Positions 16,337 through 24,520 of a DNA stretch of 64,000 nt are shown here, piece by piece. The notes below the pieces were generated by a model. That model was not told where the DNA came from, made no database searches, and saw nothing but the letters and a program-made list of their open reading frames with translations. The DNA is from JACVRW01 sp963803245 (lineage in GTDB: Bacteria > Actinomycetota > Thermoleophilia > Solirubrobacterales > Thermoleophilaceae), in assembly GCA_963803245.1 (NCBI GenBank), contig CAWDLI010000004.1, positions 124,001 through 188,000 of the forward strand, written 5' to 3'. A program made the position numbers and the translations under genes. How positions within the stretch are numbered: the first letter of the stretch is position 1; the number at the start of each line of letters is the position of its first letter.

Positions 16337-17341
16337 CTGAAGCGTCTCGCGCTGATCCTCTGCGCCGCAGCAGCCGGGCTGGCGGTCTCGAGCTGCGCGG
16401 TGGGCGTTCGCCAGCCCGCCACCGATGTGACGAAGACCACCGCCGTGCTCAACGGCAAGGTCCTGTCGACCACAGGCGGCCGGGGCAGCTACTTCATCGA
16501 GTACGGGCCCGACACGGCTCGTGAGCTGAAGACGCCCACCCGTCCGATCGACTTCGTCAACGGCGAATCGACCCCGGTGGTGGAGCCGGTCGACGGACTC
16601 GAGCCGGAGACCACCTATCACTTCGCGGTATGTGCCGAGGACAGCGAGAACCCGGGTGACGCGTTCTGCAGCCCGGACCAGACCTTCACCACCGACCCCC
16701 CGGGGACGGACAGGTTCACGACGGCGCAGAGCCCCTTCCCCGGGTCGCTGCGCAATCAGGGCTGGTGGAGCCCCACCAGCTCCAACCACGACGTGAACCC
16801 GAACTACATCGCCGGCAGCTACGACGGCGACAATCGCAACTTCTTCAGCTTCGACCTCTCCTCGGCCTGCCAGGCGACGGAGGTGACGCTCCAGCTGACC
16901 CGCTTCCGGCAGACCGGCTCGCTGACCTACTCGCTGTTCGACGTCTCCACGCCGGCGGCGGTGCTGAATGCCAACAACGGAACCAGCCAGGCGATCTTCG
17001 ACGACCTCGGGAGCGGGACCGCCTTCGGCAGCTTCCCCGTCGACCCCGGCGCAGAGACCGACATCCTCAGCTTCCGGCTCAACCCCGCGGGCGTGGCCGG
17101 CTTCAACGCGGCTCGGGGTGGATTCTTCTCGATCGGCGGAAGATCCTCGGGGGAGGGCAGCTCCGAGGAGAGCTACCTCTTCGGATTCAGCAACTTCGGC
17201 GGCAACCCGCAGCTCTTCGTCGATTGCGGTTCCAACCCGACCACATCGATTTCCAGAAGCCCCGCCGGGGCGGGATCCCTGCCCGGGGCGCGCGAGCCGG
17301 TAGCTGCATCAGGGGCGAGCGGGCTCGGGAGCCACAGGTGA
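16337..17341 (+). CDS. Fn3-like lipoprotein, paralogue of the preceding gene's N-terminus
   Basis: 334 residues if started at CTG 16337, which gives a complete signal and lipobox (LKRLALILCAAAAGLAVSSC). The first conventional start, GTG 16400, would remove the signal. The N-terminal domain (PATDVTKTTAVLNGKV, LEPETTYHFAVCAEDS) is closely related to that of the upstream protein. The C-terminal part looks like a beta-sandwich (FFSFDLSSACQATEVTLQL, LTYSLFDVSTPAAVL) similar to adhesion or carbohydrate-binding modules. It is likely a surface-exposed lipoprotein; the binding partner is unknown. Duplication of the Fn3-like domain is the clearest inference. Confidence 0.7.
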   Translation: MKRLALILCAAAAGLAVSSCAVGVRQPATDVTKTTAVLNGKVLSTTGGRGSYFIEYGPDTARELKTPTRPIDFVNGESTPVVEPVDGLEPETTYHFAVCAEDSENPGDAFCSPDQTFTTDPPGTDRFTTAQSPFPGSLRNQGWWSPTSSNHDVNPNYIAGSYDGDNRNFFSFDLSSACQATEVTLQLTRFRQTGSLTYSLFDVSTPAAVLNANNGTSQAIFDDLGSGTAFGSFPVDPGAETDILSFRLNPAGVAGFNAARGGFFSIGGRSSGEGSSEESYLFGFSNFGGNPQLFVDCGSNPTTSISRSPAGAGSLPGAREPVAASGASGLGSHR

Positions 17342-17363
17342 GATCCTCCTAGACTCGCTGGCT

Positions 17364-18425
17364 GTGAGCGAGGTATCGGTACCGGTCGAGCAGAAGACGG
17401 AAGTCGAGCTGCCGGACGAGTTCGAGGCCAGCAAGCTCGCCAGGCGCACGCTTCAGATCATCGGGGTGCTCGCGGTGGTGGGCCTCGTCCTGCTGTTCGC
17501 CCCGGGGCTCGGCGAGGTCCGCGACCTGCTGACCAAGGCCCAGCCGGAGTGGGTGGCGCTGGCCGTTGCATTCGAGGCCCTGTCGTGCGTCTGTTACGTG
17601 TTCCTGTTCCGGCCCATCTTCTGTCAGAACATGCCGTGGCGCACCAGCTGGGAGATCGGCCTGGCGGAGCTCGGCGCCGGTTCGATCGTGCCCGCGAGCG
17701 GGGCCGGTGGCCTGGCCCTCGGCGCCTGGATCCTGAGCAGGGGCGGGATGCCGGCTGAGCGGATCGCCAGCCGCTCGGTCGCCTTCTTCCTCCTCAAGAG
17801 CTCGGTGAACTTCATCGCCGTGGCGGTGCTCGGCACGATCATGGCCCTGGGCCTGGTCGGCCCCGACCTCTCGCTCTGGCTCACGGCGCTGCCTGCCGCG
17901 GGCGCCGTGCTCGTGATCGCCGCGGTGCTCGTGGTGCCCCGGCTCGGGCTCGGTGGCCCCGTCCCCGCCGACGCGGGACGGACCCGCAAGGCGACGAAAG
18001 CGGTGCGCAAGGCGCTGGTGGGCGGCACGCGCGAGGCGGTCCAGATACTGCGTTCGCGAAATCTGCTCGTGATCACCGGTTCGCTCGGCTACTGGGCGTT
18101 CGACAACGCCGTTCTCTGGGCGACGTTCCACGCCTTCGGCTTCTCCCCGCCGATCACGGTGATCCTGATGGGCTACCTGATCGGACAGCTCGGCGGGCTG
18201 CTGCCGCTGCCGGGCGGCCTCGGCGGGATCGACGGCGGGCTCATCGGCACGCTGATCGTGTACGGCACCCCGGCCGCGGCCACCGCCGCCGCGGTACTCG
18301 TCTACCGCGTGATCCTCTTCTGGCTGCCCCTGGTCCTGGGCGGCGTGGCGTTCACGTTGCTGCGACGGGGGCTGAACAAACCCGACCGGCCCGAGCTCTG
18401 CTGGGTGCCGGCGCCGCTCAACTGA
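17364..18425 (+). CDS. Flippase-like / lysylphosphatidylglycerol synthase transmembrane family protein
   Basis: 353 residues from GTG 17364. Multiple membrane helices are visible (LQIIGVLAVVGLVLLFAPGL, and at least seven more). The conserved loops ASGAGGLALGAWIL and LLPLPGGLGGIDGGLIG are typical of the UPF0104/AglD-like family. Members move lipids or lipid-linked sugars, or form the membrane part of MprF-like enzymes. There is no synthase domain here. A TAGACT -10 ends eight bases before the start, so the message is probably leaderless. It overlaps the end of the next convergent gene by eight bases. Confidence 0.85.
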   Translation: MSEVSVPVEQKTEVELPDEFEASKLARRTLQIIGVLAVVGLVLLFAPGLGEVRDLLTKAQPEWVALAVAFEALSCVCYVFLFRPIFCQNMPWRTSWEIGLAELGAGSIVPASGAGGLALGAWILSRGGMPAERIASRSVAFFLLKSSVNFIAVAVLGTIMALGLVGPDLSLWLTALPAAGAVLVIAAVLVVPRLGLGGPVPADAGRTRKATKAVRKALVGGTREAVQILRSRNLLVITGSLGYWAFDNAVLWATFHAFGFSPPITVILMGYLIGQLGGLLPLPGGLGGIDGGLIGTLIVYGTPAAATAAAVLVYRVILFWLPLVLGGVAFTLLRRGLNKPDRPELCWVPAPLN

Positions 18426-19791
18426 CGGGCGACCCGCTGACCACCACCCGCGCGATGGTCGTGAGCGACTGGTAGTAGACGTCGCGCTCGAATCCGGGCG
18501 CGGGGAACAGGAAGCCCTGGCTCGGGGACGGGACCACACAGCGCGCCCTGTCCTCCCCCGTGTCGAGATCGAGCACCACGAGCTGGTCGCTGCCGGTGCG
18601 CAGGGACGCGCGGCGCGCCGCGGCGGATTGGGAGAGCAGCTGGAGGACCGGCTGCAGCGTGCGCCGCACGGGCTCGCGGCGGAGCGCCGGGTTGTCCTTC
18701 CAGTCCTGCACGACGAGCTCCCGCGTGTCCGGATAGAGGATGAGGTGGCCGGCGTGGGCGAACCCGTCGCGGCGCCAGAGCGGCTCGAGATCGTCGCCCA
18801 CCAGCCGCCAGGCGCGCAGGACGGCGTTGCCGGCGTCGTAGGCGATCACCACCCCGCTGCCCGGGTCCCACGCGGGCGGGTTCGACTCGGTGCCGAACGG
18901 CAGCCCGCTGATCTCCACCGAGCGCACCGCCTGGTCGTCGTCACGCCGCGCCCACCAGAGGCGCACTGGGTCGGGCGACTCGCCCGTGCCGAGCATCGTT
19001 CGATCGGTGTGGTTGCGCCCGTTGTCCATCCACAGGACGTGCTGGTCGGTGATCACGGGATCCCAGCCATAGCTGCGCCCCGGTGCCGGCCCGTAGGAGG
19101 GCTGCCAGCGCTCGTCGATCGTGAGCCGCCCGGCCTGGCGGTCGAGCCGCAGCCGAAAGACGGTCGCGGTTCCGACCGCGATCACGCTCTCGCCGTCCGA
19201 TGCCAGGCGCGCGATCGACGGCTCGGGGAGCCGCAGCGCGGGCGCCACCGGCAGCAGCGTGTCGGGATCCAGCACCGAGACGGTCGAGGGCTCGAGGCCC
19301 GCCGGCGCGTCGCAGTCCTTCATCACGAGCTCCCCGCCGTCGAGCACCATGAACGAGTTGTGCGGGCGCGGGACCGGCAGCTGGTGAGAGGCCAGCACCT
19401 CGAGGTCCGGAGTCAGGCGATGGATCCAGCGGCCGAAAACCATGTGCAGATCGCCGTTCGCGTGTGCGGCCATCCCGCCCGGCCAGTACCTGCCGCCGGG
19501 AAGCCGGGGGGTCGATGCGGTGACCGCGAGCGTCTCGGGGTCGAGCCGCTCGACCCAGCCCTCGACCGGGGTCTCGAGCGGGCGCCGGGACGGGATGTCG
19601 TGGCGAAGCGCGTACAGCTCTCCTGGCTCGCGCCGCAGGAGCACGTCGGTCCCGAAGGCGTCGACGGAAGCCGTGACCTCGAGGTGCTCGCCGGGCCGGA
19701 TCCCGAGGCCGGGCACGCCTTCGGCGCAACAGCGACGGAGCGGCCCGCCGTCCTCACAGGTCCACGGGCGTGGCCAGTAGGCGCCGGGCAT
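18418..19791 (-). CDS. Putative beta-propeller protein of unknown function
   Basis: 457 residues. The sequence is rich in short repeated strand patterns (YWPGGMAAHANGDLHMVFG, RPHNSFMVLDGGELVMKD, VLDPDTLLPVAPAL, LVVLDLDTGEDRA) that suggest a six- or seven-bladed propeller such as quinoprotein or BamB-like proteins. No signal peptide is obvious. No catalytic motif is recognised. I considered carotenoid oxygenase but the four spaced iron-binding histidines cannot be placed. It is a stand-alone gene convergent with the flippase-like gene. Confidence 0.6.
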   Translation of the reverse strand: MPGAYWPRPWTCEDGGPLRRCCAEGVPGLGIRPGEHLEVTASVDAFGTDVLLRREPGELYALRHDIPSRRPLETPVEGWVERLDPETLAVTASTPRLPGGRYWPGGMAAHANGDLHMVFGRWIHRLTPDLEVLASHQLPVPRPHNSFMVLDGGELVMKDCDAPAGLEPSTVSVLDPDTLLPVAPALRLPEPSIARLASDGESVIAVGTATVFRLRLDRQAGRLTIDERWQPSYGPAPGRSYGWDPVITDQHVLWMDNGRNHTDRTMLGTGESPDPVRLWWARRDDDQAVRSVEISGLPFGTESNPPAWDPGSGVVIAYDAGNAVLRAWRLVGDDLEPLWRRDGFAHAGHLILYPDTRELVVQDWKDNPALRREPVRRTLQPVLQLLSQSAAARRASLRTGSDQLVVLDLDTGEDRARCVVPSPSQGFLFPAPGFERDVYYQSLTTIARVVVSGSPVS

Positions 19792-19888
19792 CAGTGAGCG
19801 AGCATTGCACGCACGGCGAGGGTTGCGCCGGGCGGTGGTTGCAGAGAGACTCCGCGACCACGCCGGACCAAACTACGAGGGAGGCCGC

Positions 19889-20149
19889 ATGCCGATGGTG
19901 ATCGCGTACCACGAGGTCGATGACAAGGAGCGCTGGCTCGCGTCATCGAAGCGTGAGGAGTTCTTCGGTCCCATGGGCATCAGCGTCCGGACGTTTTCCG
20001 ACCCGGAGAACCCGAGCCGCGTGGGGCTGCTCGCCGACGTTCCCGACATGGCCGCGTTCGAGGAAGCGATGCAGTCGCAGGAGGCCGCCGACGCGATGGC
20101 GCACGACGGCGTCCGGCCCGAGACGCTGGTCGTGCTCGTCGAGACCTAG
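19889..20149 (+). CDS. Small conserved-looking protein of unknown function (ferredoxin-like fold pattern)
   Basis: 86 residues from ATG 19889, with GAGGGAGG at 19877-19884. The order MVIAYHEVDDKERWLAS, GISVRTFSDPENPSRVGLLA, DMAAFEEAMQSQEAADAM, ETLVVLVE gives beta-alpha-beta-beta-alpha-beta, as in dimeric alpha/beta-barrel proteins. Function is unknown. Its stop overlaps the stop of the convergent desaturase gene by four bases. Confidence 0.7.
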   Translation: MPMVIAYHEVDDKERWLASSKREEFFGPMGISVRTFSDPENPSRVGLLADVPDMAAFEEAMQSQEAADAMAHDGVRPETLVVLVET

Positions 20150-21402
20150 GCCGCCGACCCGTTCGCCCCGGCGCGATAGGGGCCCGGCTTCGGGCGCGGC
20201 TTGCCGCCGGGGAGCGCGAGCCTCAGGATGGTGCGCTGGACCATGCCCAGCTGACTCAGGAACGGTCCGCTGTTGTAGGGCAGGCCGTAGCGCTCGCACA
20301 GCTCCTTTACGCGCGGCGCGATCTCCGCGTAGCGGGTGCTCGGCATGTCGGGGTAGAGGTGGTGCTCGACCTGGTAGCCCAGGTTGCCGCTGACCACATG
20401 GAAGAGCGGGCTGCCCTCGATGTTCGCCGCGCCGAGCAGCTGCCGGACGTAGTACCCGCCGCGCGACTCGTCGGCTGTCTCCTCCTGGCTGAAGGTGTAC
20501 GTCTGGTCGGGGAAATGCCCGCAGAAGATGATCGCGTAGGCCCACACGTTCCGCACGACGTTGGCCGTGAAGTCCGCCGTAAGCGTGCTGCGGAACGGCC
20601 GGCGGAACGAGCGGCGCTCGATCAGGTGCCTGAGGACCCCCAAGTCCCGGATCGCCCGGCCGGCCTTGCCCTTCCCGTCAGAACGCGAGCGGGCGGCGGC
20701 GATCGCGAGCTCGAAGCCCGTCGAGACCAGCCCGCTCAGCGCCGGGAAGGCGATGTAGTCCTTGGTGATCTGCTGGCGGCCCTTGCGCGCCATGCCCTTC
20801 AGCTCGCGGCGGATCTGCTCCTTGGACTTCTCGCCCTTCTTGATCGCCTCGAAGTCGAGGTCGTGTGAGGCCACGCCCCACTCGAAGAACGCGGCCAGCA
20901 CGAGGTTGTAGAACGGCTGCGCGAGGTAGACCGGATGCCACTTCTGGTGAGGGTCGATCCGCATGATCTCGTAACCGAGGTCACGGTCCTTGCCGCGGAT
21001 GTTGGTGTAGGTGTGGTGGATGTAGTTGTGCGAGTGCTTCCACGACTCGGCCGTCGACGCGGAGTCCCAGTCCCAGGTCGTCGAGCTGATCTGGGGATCG
21101 TTCATCCAGTCCCACTGGCCGTGCATGACGTTGTGGCCGATCTCCATGTTCTCCAGGATCTTGGCCAGCGAGAGCATCGAGGTGCCCGCGATCCAGGCTG
21201 GCCTGTGGCGCGAGGCGAGCAGCACGATGCGGCTGAGGACCACGAGCCTGCGGTGCATCGCGATCATGCTCGTGATGTAGCGCCGGTCGCGGTCGCCCAG
21301 CTCGGAGAAGACTTCGTCGTGGATCACGTCGAACTCCCGCCCGAGCTCGTCGATCTGCTCGGGCGTCAGGTGCGCGAGCGGGCTTTCGATCATCGTGTCC
21401 AT
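20146..21402 (-). CDS. Membrane fatty acid (acyl-CoA) desaturase
   Basis: 418 residues from ATG 21402. It has the three histidine boxes of membrane di-iron desaturases: HNVMH, HSHNYIHH and QVEHHLYPDMPS, with hydrophobic segments between them. It inserts a double bond in a fatty acyl chain, using electrons from a reductase. The next upstream gene (19 bases away, same strand) encodes an FAD/2Fe-2S reductase, as in the mycobacterial DesA3 system, so the two should work as one two-component enzyme at the membrane. A role in membrane fluidity is inferred. Confidence 0.93.
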   Translation of the reverse strand: MDTMIESPLAHLTPEQIDELGREFDVIHDEVFSELGDRDRRYITSMIAMHRRLVVLSRIVLLASRHRPAWIAGTSMLSLAKILENMEIGHNVMHGQWDWMNDPQISSTTWDWDSASTAESWKHSHNYIHHTYTNIRGKDRDLGYEIMRIDPHQKWHPVYLAQPFYNLVLAAFFEWGVASHDLDFEAIKKGEKSKEQIRRELKGMARKGRQQITKDYIAFPALSGLVSTGFELAIAAARSRSDGKGKAGRAIRDLGVLRHLIERRSFRRPFRSTLTADFTANVVRNVWAYAIIFCGHFPDQTYTFSQEETADESRGGYYVRQLLGAANIEGSPLFHVVSGNLGYQVEHHLYPDMPSTRYAEIAPRVKELCERYGLPYNSGPFLSQLGMVQRTILRLALPGGKPRPKPGPYRAGANGSAA

Positions 21403-21421
21403 GGCTTCCTCGCTGGTGGGC

Positions 21422-22522
21422 TCAGAGTGCGATCTCGACGGCGCCCTCTGGGGCGTTGACGCAGGTGCGAACCGTCTCGCCGCTCGCACCGGAGACCCTA
21501 CCCGTACGCAGATCGCGAACCTGGCCCGATGACAGCCGCCCGACGCAGGTGTGGCAGATCCCCATTCGGCAGCCGTAGGGCAGCGTGGCCCCCGCCTCCT
21601 CCCCGGCGACGAGGATCGGCTTCGTGCCGTCGCTCCAGGCCTCGATGCCGCTGTTGGCGAACCGGATGGTGCCGCCGGCGCCGTGCTCCGCGTCCTCCGA
21701 GCCGATGATCGGCTGGAAGCGCTCCATGTGGAGCCGGCCGGACTCGCCCTCCCGCTCCCAGTGATCGCTCAGCGCGTCGAGCAGCTCCGCGGGACCGCTG
21801 ATGAACGCCTCGCGCTCGCGCCAGTCGTCGCACAGGTCGTCGAGATGGCCGGGACCCATGCGGCCGATCGCGCCCGTGACCTGCTCGTGCAGGTGAAACC
21901 CCGGGTGGCGCCAGGCCATCTCGCGCAGCTGGGCGCCGAAGATCACGTCCGCGGGCGTGCGCGCGGAGTGCAGGAGCACGACGTCCTGGAGGGCATCGCG
22001 GCGCGCCAGCGCGCGCAGCATGCTCATGATCGGCGTGATGCCGCTGCCGGCGCTGATGAACAGGAACTTCCCGGGCAGCGGATCGGGAAGGACGAAGGTC
22101 CCCTCCACGCCGCCGAGGCGCACGAGCCCGCCGGGGCGGGCGTCGCGGACGAGATAGGGCGAGACCTTCCCCGCGTCGACCAGCTTCGGCGTGATGCTGA
22201 TGTACCCGTCCGGACGACCCGGGTCGGAGGTCAGCGAATAGGCGCGCCAGTGGTGGACGCCGTCGACCACGACCCCGATGCGCAGGTACTGGCCGGGCTC
22301 GTGGCCCTCCCACTCCCAGCCCGGCCTGATCACGATCGTCGCCGCGTCGGCGGTCTCGCGCTCGATGCGCTCGATGCGGCCGCGCAGCTCCTGCGTCGAC
22401 CACAGCGGGTTGATCAGCTCCAGGTAGTCGTCCGGCAGCAGCGGCGTGAAGAGGCCCCGCAGCGCGTGGAGAAGCCGGAGCCGCCACCGCGGAACCTTCG
22501 GCCTGGCACCGCGCTCAGCCAC
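21422..22522 (-). CDS. Ferredoxin reductase with FAD, NAD(P)H and 2Fe-2S domains
   Basis: 366 residues. In order: an FAD-binding barrel with RAYSLTS, an NAD-binding domain with SAGSGITPIMSMLRAL, and a C-terminal plant-type 2Fe-2S domain with CRMGICHTC and a fourth cysteine in VRTCVNAPEG. This is the class I reductase architecture that delivers electrons to monooxygenases and desaturases. It is placed just upstream of the desaturase and probably cotranscribed with it. The N-terminus lies near the membrane-type helix MAERGARPKVPRWRLRLL, without a clear signal peptide. Confidence 0.93.
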   Translation of the reverse strand: MAERGARPKVPRWRLRLLHALRGLFTPLLPDDYLELINPLWSTQELRGRIERIERETADAATIVIRPGWEWEGHEPGQYLRIGVVVDGVHHWRAYSLTSDPGRPDGYISITPKLVDAGKVSPYLVRDARPGGLVRLGGVEGTFVLPDPLPGKFLFISAGSGITPIMSMLRALARRDALQDVVLLHSARTPADVIFGAQLREMAWRHPGFHLHEQVTGAIGRMGPGHLDDLCDDWREREAFISGPAELLDALSDHWEREGESGRLHMERFQPIIGSEDAEHGAGGTIRFANSGIEAWSDGTKPILVAGEEAGATLPYGCRMGICHTCVGRLSSGQVRDLRTGRVSGASGETVRTCVNAPEGAVEIAL

Positions 22523-22562
22523 GCGGGGGACTCTATGCCGTGCCGGAGCACGGCGGGGCCGG

Positions 22563-22712
22563 CTACTGGACGGTGAGCTGCGGCGAGGCGCAGCGTGGGT
22601 CGTGGCACGCCGCCGGCCGGCCCTGAGGGCCGCTGTGGAAGTGCACGTGCGCGCGCTCGCGGTCCGGCGAGACGACGATGAGCTGGAACAGGGTCTTCAA
22701 GTTGGTGGCCAT
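22563..22712 (-). CDS. 49-residue protein with histidine/cysteine-rich C-terminal half
   Basis: ATG 22712 to TAG 22563. The sequence begins MATNLKTLFQLIVVSPDRER, continues AHVHFHSGPQGRPA, then ACHDPRCASPQLTV and a final Q. The HVHFH and CHDPRC pair could bind a metal. On the minus strand TAGCCT (22720-22725) ends seven bases before the ATG, the same leaderless arrangement as at several other genes here, and this supports a real gene. I recall similar short proteins in related actinobacteria but cannot name a family. Confidence 0.6.
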   Translation of the reverse strand: MATNLKTLFQLIVVSPDRERAHVHFHSGPQGRPAACHDPRCASPQLTVQ

Positions 22713-22719
22713 GCGATCG

Positions 22720-22725
22720 AGGCTA
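22720..22725 (-). promoter_or_regulatory. -10 element of a leaderless promoter for the 49-residue gene
   Basis: Minus-strand TAGCCT with seven bases to the ATG at 22712. This puts the expected transcription start at or next to the start codon. Confidence 0.45.
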
Positions 22726-22903
22726 GAGCAGGCCGCCGGGTGTGATGGCGGGATTGCACTAGTCGTTCCGCCCTGCGCGGCCTAGAGTGCATTGAGCGCG
22801 CACCGGGGCTCCGAGGAAGAGCCGCCGAGAAGGACCTCGGGGTTCCGGTTCCAACAGGAGGCTCCCGGCCTCCAACTTGGGTACACCGCCGGGCAGGAGA
22901 CCG

Positions 22904-24223
22904 GTGCGCGCCGTTCCAGCCGCTACCTTGGCCCACGCCCTGATCGTCGACGGTTCGGCCCAGAGTCTCCTGTCGTTCGCCGCCGAGCCCGGCTTCTCGT
23001 GGGGTGATCCGCACGCGCTCGGGATTCTCTTCCTGGGTCTCGCCTTCTTCGCGGCGGTGGCCGCTCTCTCGCACCAGCACGAGCGCGCCTTCTCCGCGAG
23101 CCTCATCTATCTCACCCTCGGAATCGGTGCAGCCGCGGTCATCGACCTGCTCGGCGTCGACTGGCTCCATCCGATCGACGACGCCGATCTGCTCGAGGCC
23201 GTGAGCGAGCTGGCGATCGTCATCGCCCTCTTCGGCACCGGGCTGAAGCTCGATCGGGCGATCGGCCTCCGCTCGTGGTCCATCGTCTGGCGGCTCCTGG
23301 GCGTGGCCATGCCGCTCACGATCGGCGCGGTCGCGCTGTTCGGCGTCCACGCGATGGGCCTCCCGCTTGGAGTGGCGCTGATCCTCGGAGCGATCCTCGC
23401 GCCCACCGACCCGGTGCTCGCCGGGGACGTCGGCGTCGGTCCTCCGGGCGAGGAGGACGAGCGCGAGCCCAACTTCGCCCTGACCGGCGAGGCCGGCCTC
23501 AACGACGGTCTGGCGTTCCCGTTCCTCCTGCTCGGGGTGTACGTCGCCACCGAGGGCGGTACGGATTGGCTCGGCGAGTGGCTGGCCGCCGACGTGCTCT
23601 ACGGCGTGGCAATCGGCCTGACGATCGGCGCCTTCGCTGGTTACGGAATCGCCGCGTCAGCCGTGTGGCTGCGCCGGCGTGAGCTGCTCTCGGCGGACTT
23701 CGACGGCTGGCTCTCGGTCCCCACCGTGCTGGCGGTCTACGGGCTGACGGAGCTGATCGGCGCCTACGGCTTCCTCGCCGCATTCGCCGCCGGAGTCGCC
23801 TTCCGGCGCCACGAGCACACGCACGAGCACAACCGCCGGGTGCACGACGGCGCCGAGGTGGTCGAGAAGTTCGGAGAGCTCGGGGTGATCCTGCTGATCG
23901 GCAGCATGCTCAGCCTGGACGGGCTCGACGCGCCGGGCATCGGGGGGTGGCTCCTCGTGCCGGTGCTGCTCCTGGTCATTCGTCCCGCCGCCGTGCTCCT
24001 CTCGCTGCTCGGCACGAAACGAGACTGGAAGGAGCGAGCGTTCGTGGCGTGGTTCGGGGTCCGCGGGATCGGCTCCCTCTACTACATGGCGGTGGCGGTC
24101 GGCACAGGCGTCATGGCCGGCGACGCGTCCGTCGTCGTGTGGACGGCACTCGCCTGCGTCGTCGTGTCGGTGTTCGTCCACGGGGTGACCGCCACGCCGC
24201 TCGCCCGGCGGGTCACGCCGTAG
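22904..24223 (+). CDS. Sodium or potassium/proton antiporter (CPA1/NhaP type)
   Basis: 439 residues from GTG 22904; TTG 22877 in frame would add nine. About twelve membrane helices. Family motifs are present: the ion-binding ILAPTDPVLAGDV, LTGEAGLNDGLAFPF, and WFGVRGIGSLYYM. It should exchange a monovalent cation for protons at the inner membrane and help pH or salt tolerance. A His-rich loop (RRHEHTHEHNRRVH) is notable and could sense pH or metal. The 110-base region upstream contains a GGAGGC/GCCTCC hairpin at about 22857-22873, which may affect translation. Confidence 0.9.
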   Translation: MRAVPAATLAHALIVDGSAQSLLSFAAEPGFSWGDPHALGILFLGLAFFAAVAALSHQHERAFSASLIYLTLGIGAAAVIDLLGVDWLHPIDDADLLEAVSELAIVIALFGTGLKLDRAIGLRSWSIVWRLLGVAMPLTIGAVALFGVHAMGLPLGVALILGAILAPTDPVLAGDVGVGPPGEEDEREPNFALTGEAGLNDGLAFPFLLLGVYVATEGGTDWLGEWLAADVLYGVAIGLTIGAFAGYGIAASAVWLRRRELLSADFDGWLSVPTVLAVYGLTELIGAYGFLAAFAAGVAFRRHEHTHEHNRRVHDGAEVVEKFGELGVILLIGSMLSLDGLDAPGIGGWLLVPVLLLVIRPAAVLLSLLGTKRDWKERAFVAWFGVRGIGSLYYMAVAVGTGVMAGDASVVVWTALACVVVSVFVHGVTATPLARRVTP

Positions 24224-24234
24224 CGTTCGGACCC

Positions 24235-24507
24235 GTGCCAGACGCCGTCTCCGCCTTCGTCTATCTCCTCCGCTGCAGCGACGGCAGCCTCTACTGCGGC
24301 TGGACCACCGACGTGGAGCGCCGCCTTCAGCAGCACGCGACCGGGACGGCGAGCCGCTACACGTGCTCGCGCCGGCCGGTGAAGCTCGCGTGGTCGCGGG
24401 AGATGCCCTCGCGCTCGGCCGCGATGCGCGAGGAGGCGCGCATCAAGCGACTGTCCCGGCCCGAGAAGCTCCGCCTCGTCCGAACGGGTGGCGCGGGCGC
24501 CGACTAG
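24235..24507 (+). CDS. GIY-YIG nuclease family protein
   Basis: 90 residues from GTG 24235. The motif VYLLRCSDGSLYCGWTTD is the GIY-YIG signature (here VYL and YCG), followed by the arginine-bearing helix ERRLQQHATGTASRYTCSR and the metal-ligand glutamate in REEARIK. This is the UPF0213 type of stand-alone single-domain member, probably a DNA repair or housekeeping endonuclease. TAGCGT at 24221-24226 lies eight bases before the start. Confidence 0.9.
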   Translation: MPDAVSAFVYLLRCSDGSLYCGWTTDVERRLQQHATGTASRYTCSRRPVKLAWSREMPSRSAAMREEARIKRLSRPEKLRLVRTGGAGAD

Positions 24508-24520
24508 GCTGCTCCGCCGC

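Noticed and set aside
18418..19791. Carotenoid cleavage oxygenase
   Set aside because: The propeller-like strand pattern fits, but the four iron-ligand histidines of that family cannot be placed.
23947..24234. Longer GIY-YIG protein with a 96-residue N-terminal extension
   Set aside because: The extension overlaps the antiporter coding sequence in another frame and is Arg/Gly-rich; the GTG at 24235 with a TAGCGT -10 in front gives the normal length.
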